Assembly (NCBI GenBank): GCA_037389465.1
Contig: JAZARR010000214.1
Coordinates: forward strand, 6,014,001-6,078,000
Source: Baylisascaris procyonis
Taxonomy: Eukaryota; Nematoda; Chromadorea; Rhabditida; Ascarididae
DNA: 64,000 bases
Direction of reading: 5' to 3'
This document shows, piece after piece, positions 10,501 through 23,293 of the stretch (positions within the stretch are counted from its first letter, which is position 1; the number at the start of each line of letters is the position of its first letter). A model generated the notes under the pieces. The model was not told the origin of the DNA. It ran no database searches and saw only the letters and a program-made list of their open reading frames with translations. Made by a program: the position numbers and the translations under genes.

Positions 10501-13500
10501 CAATAGCAGCACGATATTGTCACCCTCATAGGTACATCCACCAACGGCAATCCCATACAACTGCGGAAGTCCACTAGCGTCCGAATAGCCGTGTCCACCG
10601 CATGCCATTCGACATTGCTCTATTCCTATGGCAACTTGATGAGTAACAACGGCTTTCAATCCAGAAGAGAGCGCATGTAGCTCCGGCAAAAGTTCGATCT
10701 AAATCCACTCAAATGCACTGAGATTCTTCTTTATTAGGTACTCATTCTTACGATTTCTCTTACTTGACGAACACAATTATAAATTTTTCCCATATAAACC
10801 ATTACAATCATAAATATTTTCCCATTTTGGTAAAAAAAAAATGTTTAAAATCCTCAATATAATGAAATATCCCTTAAAAAAATGTTTAAAATATAATGAA
10901 AAAAAAATAAAAATATAAAAAAATGTTTAGATCCTACAGTTATTTTCCCCAGAGTCGTCTATATTGTATATTCGCCTGATATTCAGAGAATCGCATCTCA
11001 ATATGAAATGGTTCGCATATAGTATAATAGAAATATTAACTGAGCTTAAATACAATAAAACATCGTAGTTTCTGCACCTACATTGAACAACTTTAGAATG
11101 GTAACGTGACGGAAGACGTTTTGGACTTTTTATTCCCCAGAAAAAAGTTCTAACAATATTTATTCTTGCCTTGTTCTCTCTAAGTTCATCGAGTACTTGA
11201 GCGTATAATAGCCTCACGTGATTTCCGGTGAACCAATATGCATAAGCACGAGCTAATTGAGGAAAAAGCCGATATTGTTGTGTTTGATAGTCGATCACTT
11301 TTACTTCGCTCGACCTGCAACGATCACTCAACAATAAATCTACTTCTCAGTTTATATTCCTTCGGTTAAAACATCAACCGAATAAATGAAAAGAAATATT
11401 TAAATTTTATTACTTTTATTGTTCAATTGAATTTACTTCATTATCTTACTATGAATCACCTATATCATATCGATGTTCTCTACTAAAAGGTTTGTTAGGT
11501 CGGGTATAGACTTGAAAAATATTTGGCATGAGGGGACTAGTAAAAATCATTGACAAAGAACTAAATTTATCCTGCGGAATGATAATGAAATATTCACTTA
11601 TAACGTGATAGTATAAACATTTCAATATTAAGGATTATTCGAGTGTCCCTCTTTATTTCTGGTGGAAATTGACATATTTTTATGTCATTGACACTGTCTG
11701 CGATCCTAATTACGCGATGATGTTCTTCGAATGGTACCTAGAAAGACTTTTTTCGTTTTTTTTGCTTCGCTTGGCCAGCATTCAACATAGCCTCATTTTC
11801 CCATCTACAATAGACGTATAACTATATGAAAAATTTGCAAAATATTGCCCGAAACAAATTTTCAAATAGTACAAGTAAATCGATCAGTGGTATTGAAATA
11901 GATCGACGTGTTGAAGCAAATAATTAAAAAATTTTCATCGTATAATGCAATTTTTTATGAAATATCTTTGATAATGACAGTGTTCAGAGGCTCTATTATT
12001 GCGGATAACGATGCATGATTGAATAACAATTGATTTATTATAAACAAGATTAAATTCAATTTTAAAAAATGTGGAGAATTGGAAGTCGTGCTGAACCATG
12101 CAAAGCCGAATGTGGGTTGAATGATAATAATGAATTAAGTAATCTTTTGAGCAGTACAAAAAAGTTATTTGGTACCCACTGAAAGTGACAATAAATTTAG
12201 CAAATAAAATTTGCTTTTTCCTATACGGGTGGGAATGTTTTGTGCCATTTTTGCAAATATTCCTTCTTTTATAAGTAAAAAAAAAACCAGAAAAGCAAGA
12301 ATTAATGTCGGCTGAAGCGCCTGCTGTAGTTCATTGGGAAAGCACTCGTTCGATAAGGGGAAGGTCACAAGTTCATGTTTTCGTTCGTGGCAAAGTTTTC
12401 ATCGCTCATCAAACAATCGTTATTACTGCTTCTTTTCATACTCAGATACCATAATGCCTACATAAGGAGTGTTTGTTAAAAGGCACAACAGTATATAATC
12501 TTCCATAATATTTCATTTCGCCTTCGGATTTGATTTTGCCGCTTTCTTGTGACTGAGCCACACCACTTATAGTATGCAAAATTCTTTTGAATCCAATCCT
12601 AACTTTCGTCCTCAAAATTTCTGAGATTTGAAAGCCTAACAGTCATATTGAGAGACAAGTATGAGTGGACGTGAATACTTACTCAGGTATAATCTCTCCT
12701 TGTCGTCGAACACAAGAATAGCGAATACCAATTGTACACGCCATTGCAAGAAAAAGTGCTTGTTGAGAAATCATCACTGAACGAATGAAGACCATCGAAC
12801 CATAGCCAAGTTTTTCATGGATTGGTTTCACGTACTCTCCATTTCGTGTTACCTGAGAATGAGACAAATCTTTACCTATACCCGCGTGCAATAAACCTTT
12901 ACCCAAATCGTCTAATAGCATCGTCATTTCTCGTCTGGTTGAATTGATGTCCTATTGTTTCATCTCCCGCCGATTCTATTACTTCTACTATTTAATATTT
13001 ACATTTACTATCTTATTATTCATTTTTGCTATTCAAAACTAAAAAAGATTCTGCCCCATATCATGCAAAATGACTAAAATTTAACATTTATGTGATAAAT
13101 CTAAATTCTTACACAAATTTCATTTAAAAAATCACCTTTGCGAAGCGCATTAGCATTTGCTGACGTGGGATACGCACATTGTTAAATCTCAGGAAACCGT
13201 TATCATTTGTGTTAAAGCCGAATTTCGGTCCGATATCACCAACTGTGATTCCTTAAAGAAATTCATTAATGATCTTAGTTGAATGGTACTTTCACTTAGA
13301 AAATTAATGTAGGTGTCGTGGATGCCACACAATTTCAAAGTACATATCCAGTATTACTGCCTATAAGTCCTTCCACGCTTCCGCACATATCCAGCATCAT
13401 TTGAAAAAAAAAACACCTTTATAAATGCCTTTATGATGACTCGGGCAATGTAAATATGCTTGTCGATTTGACATTTATAAATTTACAACCATATTAATTA

Positions 13501-16500
13501 AAATATGAATTTTGATGGGCGTAATGTATCGCATAGTATATGGTTCAATCTAAAAAAAAAAAAAAAAATCATTGCATTTGCAACAAATTAATCCCTTATA
13601 GAAAAGCCAAGAGCAAGAGGATAAGGAGAAAGGCAGGCAGAGAGAAAGAAATTTCATTCTCTATGAGTTTTCAATATTCTCGAGTCCAACACAACAAATT
13701 ATTCAATAGTCATATCAACGACATTTGCAATGAGAATTAATCCACATTTTATTCAAAAATGAATCATTAGAAGATTGCAAGACTGACCTGCTAGTGGCAT
13801 ATGTGTATTTTCATCTCTAAGCTGTACAATAAACTGATGAGGACCATAGCATTCGCCATTCACATAGAGTTGTGCGACAATAATCGCATAATTCGACATT
13901 TTACCCAGATTTCCAGGCCACCTTAATTTAATAAATTACATTTTATTGTTTGTGTTGTATTATTCGCCGAATTGCTTTAGCAAACATCTTCAAAGAGATA
14001 TCACTTTTATATTTTCCAATATAAATGGCCGATGGATTGCACTTTAAAGACACAAAATAATTTTATGGTCTTGGTCGCATGCTCTATTTTATTTCCATCC
14101 ACTGGAAGGTGGCGTTGGAGGGATGGGAGGAGATGGAAGGAGAAGAAGGAGAATGAAGAAGGGAGAAGGAAGGAGGAGAGAGGAGGAGAATGAAGTAGGG
14201 AGAAGAGGAGTGAAGGAGGGAGGAGGAGGATGAAGGAGGGAGAAGGTGAATGAAGGTGGGAGAAGGAAAATGAAGGACCGAGAGGTACCTGAAGCATTCC
14301 ATCAAATATTACTCTGGAAGAAAGCAAATATATTCATTTAATAGTGCAGCCCAATACTGGCACAAAGCAATTGCATATGAGATATCTAGTATCAATCGGC
14401 TATTTCAAAAAAAAAAAGGCATTAATTACTATAAACTATATCAGCACACATAACTCACCATTTCGTAGATGTTACTGTTGGCGAGTTAATAATGAACTGC
14501 TCATTGTTTACATCGTAAATAGCTGTGGTCTCCAGTTTACGAAGATTAGTGCCTATAAGTTAAATGCAGAAATAACTGAATTACTCAAATTATAACTGTA
14601 GACTGCAAATGGATGTTGAAAAAATTATTAAAATGAAATCTGCAGGCGAAAAGAAATCCATAGAAAAAGTATTAGAGAAAAGAATTTCATAGCATGAAAA
14701 GCACTACCTTTAATTATAATAAAACTATACACTGTAATATACTATACTTATAATTATATATTTATTTGTGACAATAATAAAAACCGAATCATACCGTGGC
14801 CTAACTCTGTTTGCGCATAAGTTCCGATAATTTCGAGGTTAATAGCCCTTGGTAGCCATTTCTTCCTTTGTTCATCGTCAGTGAGTTGCATCAATGTCGG
14901 TATGAACACTATACTATGAAGCGAAAGTGGGTGACCATCTAGATGCATCACAAGACTATAAATATCTCATTTAGGATATATATGGAATTTGTTTAGAAAT
15001 ATTCACAAAGCTTCAATTCAAATTTCTTTGAGGAATTTTTATTTCTTCAATTAAATTTTTTAAATTTTTAATTAGTTTCCAGAACGACCTTTTTTTTACT
15101 CTATCGTGATAGATCGGTTTCTTGAAATATTTACCGAATGCTTTAAAGTCGATAAAACCGATTGATGCATATTTGAAGTCTTTTATAGTTTAGTCATTAG
15201 TAATCTCAGAGTTTTTTTTTTTCATTCCAATATGCACTCAGCAATCTACAAATGCGGCACTTGTGTTGTTATAAATCATACTACATCCATTGATAGCAGA
15301 GAGATATATATGTGATATTGAATTCTTTTAAAAACTAATCCTCAGAATTATGCCGCTTTCCAGAATTTACACAACCAATACGTTAGCATCCACATATTCT
15401 CTCATCCAATTTTCTAAATATGCAAACGCTATAAGCATTATGATGTTTAAAATTTAAATAATTCAATTAGCATAATTTAAAAAAAAAACCTTTGATAATA
15501 GAAGATGTCTTCAAAATTAGAGATATTTAATGAAGGTAAATATTTCAGCAGAGCTATAATCTGAAAAAAAAATCAGAAAAAAAAATACAATAAAATATTT
15601 GTGAATAATAATATGAAAACGATCCTTATATACGATATGAGAAATTCACATTTTATTCGATTGAATTGAATCAAACAATACATCGATTCCATCTTATGCA
15701 TTTATAGCTATAAATAATTTTTCATTCGTTTATATTTCAAAAAGTTTTCTCTCAGTATTTCTCTATATTTCTCCTCGAACATATTCTAATTCTATTGTTC
15801 ATTACGGATACTGCAACATTAAATTTACATAAAAAGATCCATTCGAAAACACTACAACTCTTTTCGCTAATCAACCTCTTAGCATATAATCATTTGGCAG
15901 TATTCAGATCCATTAACATCGAGATTCTTTATAAAACTCAATGTAAAGCACATTTGAAGTCACATTTACAAAGCGTAAACCAGCGGAGCGATACGTCGAC
16001 GCGCATATACCTGTACATATATGTGCCTCTCTGTCTATGTAAACCTTTGGTTGATTTCCTATAGAGTATTCCATGTTGATCTATCAACTTCGAACGGATC
16101 TAGAGACATTTAAAAGTGTTGAAAAATCTCAACACATTTTTCATCGATCCGCTCGCATGTAGATCAATCCTTTCCATTGCATATTTTATTTTTTATCAAT
16201 TATTTGTGATTGCATTTCGTCAAGAAATCACGTCTTCTGAAACGCTTCTCTACTTACTAAAGATGGTTAAAGTCCGATACCACATTATGAGATGAAAAGG
16301 TTCGTTGCATTTCTGAAATTTAAACACTATAAAATATCGTACGTTCATCCTAAACAATCGCCGTTAATATTGCCTATTTAACTGAGCACCGATATTCGAA
16401 ATGAGTTTGTGCTGTTCTTGTCGGTGACAAAAAAAATTGCTGAAACCGAGCTGTATATATGTAGCAGAAAGCATATTTACCATTTTTTTTTACACTAACC

Positions 16501-16724
16501 TTACGTGATGCATTCTCCAATTTCTGTTCTCGGCTCATGAACGTAGTCGGTAAAGCATCGTGAAGTTCAGGTGTTTCCTCAACGAACTTAGCGATCGCCC
16601 GACGTCGTTTTAGATGCTCCGCACCATGCAACAATTCACTTAATGAATCCACACAAAATTTTACTTTTCGTCGTTCTTCACTCAGATCAACGTTGTCGCC
16701 TTCTTTAATATATTTTGATGCCAT
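7575..16724 (-). CDS. ACOX1: Peroxisomal acyl-CoA oxidase, 14 exons, C-terminal SKL
   Basis: Catalyses the FAD-dependent first step of peroxisomal fatty-acid beta-oxidation (acyl-CoA to trans-2-enoyl-CoA, giving H2O2). Exons 1 to 14: 16496-16724, 16258-16312, 14795-14955, 14459-14552, 13788-13921, 13136-13251, 12683-12852, 11155-11314, 10490-10698, 9987-10166, 9519-9603, 8482-8633, 8009-8215, 7575-7637; about 671 residues, normal for the family. Landmarks in order: N-terminal ACOX domain ([13 protein letters not shown]), [21 protein letters not shown] strand ([16 protein letters not shown]), [69 protein letters not shown] with the catalytic Glu, [17 protein letters not shown], and the peroxisome signal SKL directly before the stop. 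Twelve of the thirteen junctions agree in phase. Exon 1/2 needs the GTGTAA donor at 16495 rather than the stronger one four bases earlier. The exon 12/13 junction is off by one base (see findings). ACOX1 versus a nematode-specific paralogue cannot be decided here. Confidence 0.96.
14116..14283 (+). repeat. Purine-only low-complexity tract inside an ACOX intron
   Basis: About 170 bases made almost only of A and G on the plus strand, built from irregular repeats of GGAGAAGG, GAAGGAGGGAG and GAATGAAG. It lies in the intron between exons 4 and 5 of the acyl-CoA oxidase, so the transcript carries the pyrimidine strand. The Ser/Pro/Leu-rich open frames that it creates on the minus strand are composition artefacts. 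Confidence 0.9.
16075..16167. repeat. Imperfect inverted repeat (hairpin) in ACOX intron 2
   Basis: Nested complementary blocks face each other: TTGATCTA with TAGATCAA, CGGATC with GATCCG, and an inner perfect stem GTGTTGA / TCAACAC around a six-base loop. Spacing between blocks differs slightly on the two arms, so the fold would have internal bulges. Possibly a remnant of a small inverted-repeat element. Confidence 0.6.
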
Positions 16725-16977
16725 CTGAAAGCTGTCATTTTACGCCATTCTATGCATTCATAGAATTCGGCTCGTTAACGGCAAAAGAATTGAAAAAATA
16801 AAGAAGAACAATGTTTGTGCATATATTCAAGAAGAGGAAATATTGTTCCAGTCTTTCTTATTCATTCTCTACAGCAAAGAGGCCCAATTATTCAAGTATG
16901 ATATAGACATAAATTTTCATCATCACTGATTGTCGCTATTCACAAGTTGAAACTGCCGAAAATCCATGTCGCCGTTT

Positions 16978-17075
16978 TGTGCTTCTTGCAAATATTTGCA
17001 ATATACTTGCAAACACTTCTTGCAAATATACTTGCAAACACCAAAATTGCAATTGCAGAAATTGCAACCTCGCAA
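16978..17075 (+). repeat. TTGCAA-rich patch
   Basis: The word TTGCAA or CTTGCAAA occurs about eight times in 100 bases, partly as an irregular duplication of CTTCTTGCAAATAT and ACTTGCAAACAC. It lies about 250 bases upstream of the ACOX start codon. Probably simple-sequence slippage. Confidence 0.6.
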
Positions 17076-17416
17076 GCCAATTTCTTAAAGCATACAGATC
17101 ACAGATTTTCCTATCTTAGTGCGCTATTGACATTTCTGGAAGGTGAATAACTTCAAATACCATGCACAAACATAATAACAGATAAACTGACGGTGGCCGA
17201 GCACCGCATACCGTTCAACGAGAGAGAACAGATCGACAAAATTGGACGATTATAAGGGGCCGACAATTGCTACATGCCTCTCGATGGTAGACTTTCTTTC
17301 GCATGCGAATTAGGCATCTTCTATCGCATATACACTTGCGAATTGGCTCCACTCATGCACTCCTCGAACAACATTGAAGCAACACTAAGACTGCGAAAAC
17401 TGCTACCCAAATATGG

Positions 17417-17636
17417 GTGCGTGGTGTGGCGTGGCGTGGTGCGTGGTGTATGAGTGTGTGGTATGTGGTGTATATGCGGTGTGTGTACACCGTATGGTGC
17501 GTGTAATGTGGTATGTTCTTGTTTGTATGTAGTGTAGAGGGGGCGAAGCCTTCCTTTTGATAACGTTTTGGCGTGTGTGTGGTGGGAAGGTACGGTATTT
17601 CTGGAGTGCGGTATGTGTATATGGGGGGAAGTGGGA
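17417..17636 (+). repeat. Degenerate GT/GTGGT low-complexity tract
   Basis: Roughly 220 bases dominated by alternating GT, GTGGT and GTGTAT words on the plus strand, with little C. It is about 700 bases upstream of the ACOX start codon. The open frame across it on the minus strand (His/Thr-rich) is an artefact of composition. Confidence 0.85.
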
Positions 17637-18360
17637 CATGTTTACACCGTGTCCATCATATACAAATTCCGAACATTGCAGATGGAAATAAATGAAGCGA
17701 CTTTCTCAGCACTCGTTGATTGAATATGAAAGAGGAAAACAAATACGATAATGTCATTTTATGGCTATTTGCATATGTGTAGACTCTTACGAGCGATGCC
17801 GACAACATTGTACAATATCATAGCACAAATAAGAACACAAATGGACGCTAATTATTATGCATTCATCTTGCATATTTTCCATTATTTTGCACCCAAAAAG
17901 ATTATTTAAAACTATAAAAATATATCGTTTCGATTGTTGATTTCATCCGTCCCAATATAATTTCGTTAAGAGATCTTTTATCAAAAAAAAATTTTTAAAC
18001 TTTCGCATACAGAGAAATAAATTATCAATATAAACAAAAAATTTAAAAAAACTTTAACACAATTAAAGAGCAAAATATTTTCAAAGAATCTCGAAATATT
18101 TTAGAAATTCATAAAAAGCATAAAAGAATTGATATATTGAAAGAGGAATATTCATTTCTTTAATTCTATTATCGATTAAACATCACCTATCGAAATTGTC
18201 GTCCTCTATGCTTGTTGAATTATATAAAAAATGAAAATGTGAAGTGAATTTCCCGCACTATCAGCGGTTTAAATTAATGAATGCGAATTGAATGATTACT
18301 ACAAAACAATCCAGTGATAAAAAAAACATAATCGTAAGGGAATAGAACTAAACATAGTGA

Positions 18361-18456
18361 TAAAAAGACGAATATTTATTGATATTTATTGATAAAAAGG
18401 TGAATATTTATTGATATTTGTTGATAAAAAGACGAATATTTGTTGATATTTGTTTT
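18361..18456 (+). repeat. Three tandem copies of a 32-base unit
   Basis: Units start at 18361, 18393 and 18425, each beginning TAAAAAG and continuing GAATATTT(A/G)TTGATATTT. They lie just beyond the stop codon of the minus-strand cytokine-like gene, hence probably in its 3' UTR or terminator region. Confidence 0.9.
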
Positions 18457-18479
18457 GATAGCATTCGTCGCGAATGAAA

Positions 18480-21400
18480 TTATTTCTTTTTGCCAACAAC
18501 GAGTGCATGAATTTCTGTGCCTGCCTTCACTCTGCAATCACAGAAAGTGGCCAATGATATGACAGCCGGTTTCCACGTCTCACCAATGCGTTGTAATACG
18601 TCAATATTCCGATAGCGTTGATAGCATGTTCCCCATCCTGCAATTTGTTTACCGGCATTCATTACTTCGTCGATGCGTTTTCCAGCTTTTATCTATCACT
18701 GCTAAAAAGATATTTGTATGATTGTTAAGAAATCTATGACCAATTAAATCTTGCTCATGTATTTGAACATATTTTTCAAAGGATTTAAATCAGCACTGAA
18801 TTTAGACAAATAAATCGTCTCCTTGGCTATATGTCAACCTAGACCGACAAATTTATTTAATTATCAAAAAATTCAGAATTGTAATTGAAAGCTCGAGAAA
18901 CCTCAAAGCCTATTAAGCTCATGCAATATTGAGACGAAGGGGATTAATAAGGAGGATCTTTAAAGAAAGAACCTCACAACAATGCGTATGTAGTAATTAT
19001 TCTATTTCTTACACTGTTGTGAATCGCTTAACTGTGGTGACACAAGGTGAATCTTGCCTTCGAGAGTTTTAGGAATGCATATCGACAGGTGAGAGGCATT
19101 GTAAAACGTGTAATTGCCGTAAGAGTATTTACATTCACTAAAGGCTTAAAACTGGCACAGAGAGAAATCTAAGCATGTTGAAGAGGCACTACAAGTCTTC
19201 TAGTTCATCAGTTCGAGTGATAATCGCTTGATAAACAGCTAAGAAGCTAACCGGATAAGCAATAGTCGTCTGGGCCATTCTTACAAACAAGCTCATTGAT
19301 AAGACGCGGAAAGTAAGTCTCAGGCAATTGACGCCATGTCCAACAAACACCGCAAAGATTCAATAAATCCGTATCGTCGTTTTCAGCCTCTCCACGTTCC
19401 ACACACGATATCGTATAGGTTCTTCCTCAAGACGCAATTGATAATCATTTTTAGATCGCGAATCAGGTCATAAGAAAATATGCATAGAAAATCCTAGAGT
19501 GAGATCTTGCATATTTTCACTCATACACAATAAGAAAGTATTTGACTTAAGTATCTGAAAACTAGTTGATTTTTCAAATTATATTGGTCAGTTCAGAAAG
19601 AAACTAGTCTTTTAAGAGAATCACCTAAGCTTAAAGATGAATGTGACATCCCATTTGTTGCATTATTTATTGGCAATTAATGAAACCGGTTGGTCAGACA
19701 AGAGGAACGTAAACGCACATATTGTGCATGCTCCTGATAGGGTCCTCTACTTGTTGGTACTTTCAGTTTTTCTTGGTTTAGATTTGAATGGCACCGCCTA
19801 GACCGTCTACTCCTAGAACCTCATTGGATATAGGTAGAGAAATGGCCATAATATTTGCAAGAAACACAAAAGCAGAAAAGTGCACAGATAACTGCGCAGA
19901 CATCTAACGCACATAAATGACCAATGAGCCAAATTCAACACAATTCAATAAAAAAGAGATTCCAAGGAAGTAAAAAAGAAATCGAAATGAAAGTTTAAAA
20001 GAAATCACTGACATACATTTTGGTAAGTATTACCTAGAAGGTTTGGTTGAAAGGAAGATGAGGTGATTTGTCGTGAAAATCTAGCTGGTACCCGTTGATT
20101 GTTATCATATACTTCATCTATCATTCGTGCTATTCCACCATCGATTCCATCCCTTTGCCCTCTCTCCGTATTGCCTCGAAGGTGAGATGTGGTTCGACCG
20201 AACGCCCGATTACGAGGTACTTGCAAAAATGCATAAAACTTTTTTCTTCAAAATTTTGGAATTAATTGCTCACGGTTATGTATTATGGCTAAGCTAGAAG
20301 TTTATAGAGGAATCCGAGTGACTCGATGAAACAACTTGCGTGGTAGTAGTTAAGACCCGGCGAGGCATGAAGTACTTAACGGCCACTTGATTTCCTTCTT
20401 CGAACGTAGCTCAACCACGTTTCCTCATGTATAGTCGGAGTAGGATAGGGGTCATGCCTCAAAATTTCTCTCACTAAGAAACCTGTCCTCCCCTCCCCCC
20501 CCCATCCCTCAAATATTCTCACTTCTCTGATCTCGAACAACGTAGTACGGTAGTTTATGTAGTTTATCAGCATTAAGGGATGTTGAAAAGGCCTCACTGG
20601 AGCTTGTGAGAAGAGATCCGCAGGAGAGTTGAGAGGTGGGAAGGCGAGTTGCGGTGTTTGATTTGGTCTAAATAAATTCGCCGGGAGCAAGTTTCGCAGA
20701 CCCTCTGTAATCGCTTCTTTCACAAAATCCGGGGTGAAGGATGGCGGTCGAGGAGGCTGAAAGATTCCATATTCCAGTTCTTGCAAAGAAGAAACAGGCT
20801 GCTGCAAATGTTTGGGCCTATACAAGTGCTTTGCGAGGTTCTGAGTGTAGGGAGGGTGTTATCCCCACCAATGAGGGTAAAGGCATCCTGGAAGCTTTGA
20901 AGTGGTAGAGCCGGCTGTCAAGGGTGGAGGGGGACTATTCTCGGGGCCCTTGACAAAACGGATAAGATCGGGAGATAAGATCGGGATCCTAAACCTCACT
21001 TAAAACGAAGAGATGACCATTCCTAGAGATGCTCGAGCCATGGGTTGATGTTGTCATAGCTGAAGATCGAGATCTCGGCGTTAGAACTCAAGGACCCACT
21101 AACACTCTCCAAGCATTAAATTCCTCGATCCAACTCTAGTAAAAACGAGAAAAATCGAGAACTTTAGAGTTGATGAAGTACCAAGTTTTCTATAGGAATA
21201 TTTTTAAATACATTTTGGCCGGGTTCGTGTGATCTTTAGCCCTTGGTCATTCCTATTCCGGCCATTGGATGGTCATTCCTACTAATGCCGCTAATGCTTT
21301 GGTCATCTGCGTTCTGGTCATTTGTGGTCACATTCTTTAAAAGCTTAATGTTGTTTCTACGTAAAGAAACCACAAAAGTGAGTTGTTTTATAGGGGACCA

Positions 21401-23293
21401 CTCAAACAGAACAAGTGAGCATTCCAAGTCGCTCATTCATAAAGCTGTTTTGGAGACTCTCTAAGTTTTACAGGTATCGTCTCTTGCCAATAAAATCAGA
21501 CCGATAAAATCGGTAAGGATCTTTTTAGCTATCTGGTATCTTTTCGCCATAGTCAGCGGAAAAATATCAATAAGAAATTTATGCTTTCAATAATGAGAAT
21601 TGCTAGAAAAGAACAATTAATTTATATTTTCAAATCGAGTTATTATTTCATCTTTTTGGCACTTAATTTCCTGTGATAGCACTCTTCAAAGTTTACATAA
21701 GAAATATCGTTTAGCATTTGCTATTGCTTTGAAAAGTTTCATAATTTTATTGCGTATTTGTGTAATCTTTTCCAAAAACATGAAAACGCGATGACATGAA
21801 AATGTTACGTTAATGCGGCAGATACGTCTGAAAGTCAACCTATAGAAGTTTAGATTTAATTTTTAGAAATTAAATCTTATGGAGTCAACTTATTGGAACA
21901 GCTATTTCTCTATACTATTAGCAAAATTTAATAAGTTGGCTAAATCTACCTAAATCGATTTCATAGATTTAACGAAATGAAATATGTTTCTTAATAAATA
22001 TGAACGATTGGAAACGCTAACCGTTAGAGTTCTAGCGAATCGGAATCTACGACAGAGATGAGGTTGAACAAGATGTGGCAGAGGTACACCAAGAAATTCA
22101 TTCCTCGAAAGCAATCCAATCCTTCGTAATCTTTCACTCAACAACGCAGCACATGTTTGGCACTCGATTGTTTCGCATGCGAATGCATTACCCTCGAATA
22201 GAAAACTTAATTTAAACACAACTATAAAGTAATCTTATATAAGTGAACCAGTCTATAACCAGCTTCTATTTCATGTCTCATTTAGAAGAGTTAGCAACAA
22301 AATTTCTATGATCGAATTATAGACAACCAGAATATTTATATTCAGAAGTGAATCGGTAAACTTTAGCGTAAGACTTTTTTTTGAGTCATGAATGAAGTTT
22401 GCTTGGTTATGTCGAGCTACTGATGAAGCTATTGGAGTGATTCGTAGATTCTCGAACGTTTTGTTTCTAGCCAATATATTTAATTCTTTGCTGACTAACT
22501 GAGTTAAAGCTCTAAATCTCAAACTTTGAGACTCTGCAGCTCTTTTAATAGCATTACGTCGCTCAAATTTTGTTAGATATCTTTCATACGTTCTTCGTAG
22601 CAATCTAGACGTATATCACCGCATAGATGGCAAATATTTTAGAAGTGAAATGCTACCAAATGTATTCCTGAAGTTTGCTCGAGTATTCGAGGATCCATGG
22701 TGACATCCGGAAATGAAACAATAGCTTCTTCGATAGAGGCCGCCTGATAGCGAGAATCATATGGAATACACTCGTTCGAGCCAGGATTCATAACACATGG
22801 GCACTAAAACCACATTTCGCTTATAGCTATGCATCTTCGATGCTAATTTTTATTGATAAAATCAATAAGAAAGCTTCGAAAATTTTATGCTAATAATATA
22901 TAAAGTCAAATTTAACGCATTTACTTTTTTAACGCTTTTTTTTTGTTAATATAAATAAAACTCTCTTCGTTTCTTAATTTTAACACAATAGTGCTATATA
23001 GCTTAACGGTTATAGCTAAACGTATATTTAAAAATCGATAAGTATCTTACTTGAGCAACATTGTTTCCTTTAATGCGTTGTTTGACTAACTCAGCAAATG
23101 ATAAGAAAGCAATTTGACGTTTGTAGCGTTGCGTTGAGTTGAGCAATGAACTATCTAAATCTGTGCCAATATCGAGATCAAACGTTTTAATCTGTTGTAT
23201 TTCGATCTCGGGCGTCCCCATATGGATCTTATTCGCATTGATATCATCTAATAACAACGAAACGACAAAAAACCAACACAAAAGTATACTCAT
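18480..23293 (-). CDS. Secreted cysteine-rich protein, IL-17-like cystine-knot candidate
   Basis: Exon 1 (23051-23293) starts MSILLCWFFVVSLLL, a signal peptide, followed by RYKRQ, a possible furin-type site. Further exons: 22657-22803 (starts CPCVMNPGSNEC), about 22270-22604 (basic, no Cys), about 22022-22200 (CETIECQTCAALL), about 20570-20840 (Pro-rich), 20034-20219, 19252-19425 and 18480-18637 (stop). The last three and exon 1 to 2 join in phase; the junction at 22657/22604 does not, and the middle exons are provisional. The C-terminal domain reads LCGVCWTWRQLPETYFPRL, then VCKNGPDDYCLSGWGTC, then YRNIDVLQRIG, then TFCDCRV. This spacing of Cys, the (Y/F)P turn, the VL-R strand and the closing C-x-C resemble IL-17 family cytokines, which C. 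elegans has (ILC-17.1, acting through ILCR receptors). A trunk/PTTH-like knot is an alternative. Coding status is well supported; the family call is an inference. Confidence 0.6.

Larger units (their letters stand above)
16725..18360. other. Intergenic region upstream of ACOX, with two low-complexity patches
   Basis: Between the ACOX start codon and the 3' end of the cytokine-like gene. It should contain the ACOX promoter and 5' UTR. No coding block recognised. Two simple-sequence patches are listed separately. Confidence 0.5.

Noticed and set aside
14007..14327. Ser/Pro/Leu-rich minus-strand open frames
   Set aside because: They lie across the purine tract and reflect only its composition; the region is an ACOX intron.
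15370..15440. Possible extra ACOX exon containing WMREYVDAN
   Set aside because: Reading phase does not fit the neighbouring exons; the exon at 16258-16312 joins them cleanly.
15795..16064. Plus-strand 89-codon open frame
   Set aside because: Lies in the long ACOX intron between exons 2 and 3, on the opposite strand, without recognisable features.
17403..17639. His/Thr-rich open frame
   Set aside because: Product of the GT-rich low-complexity tract.
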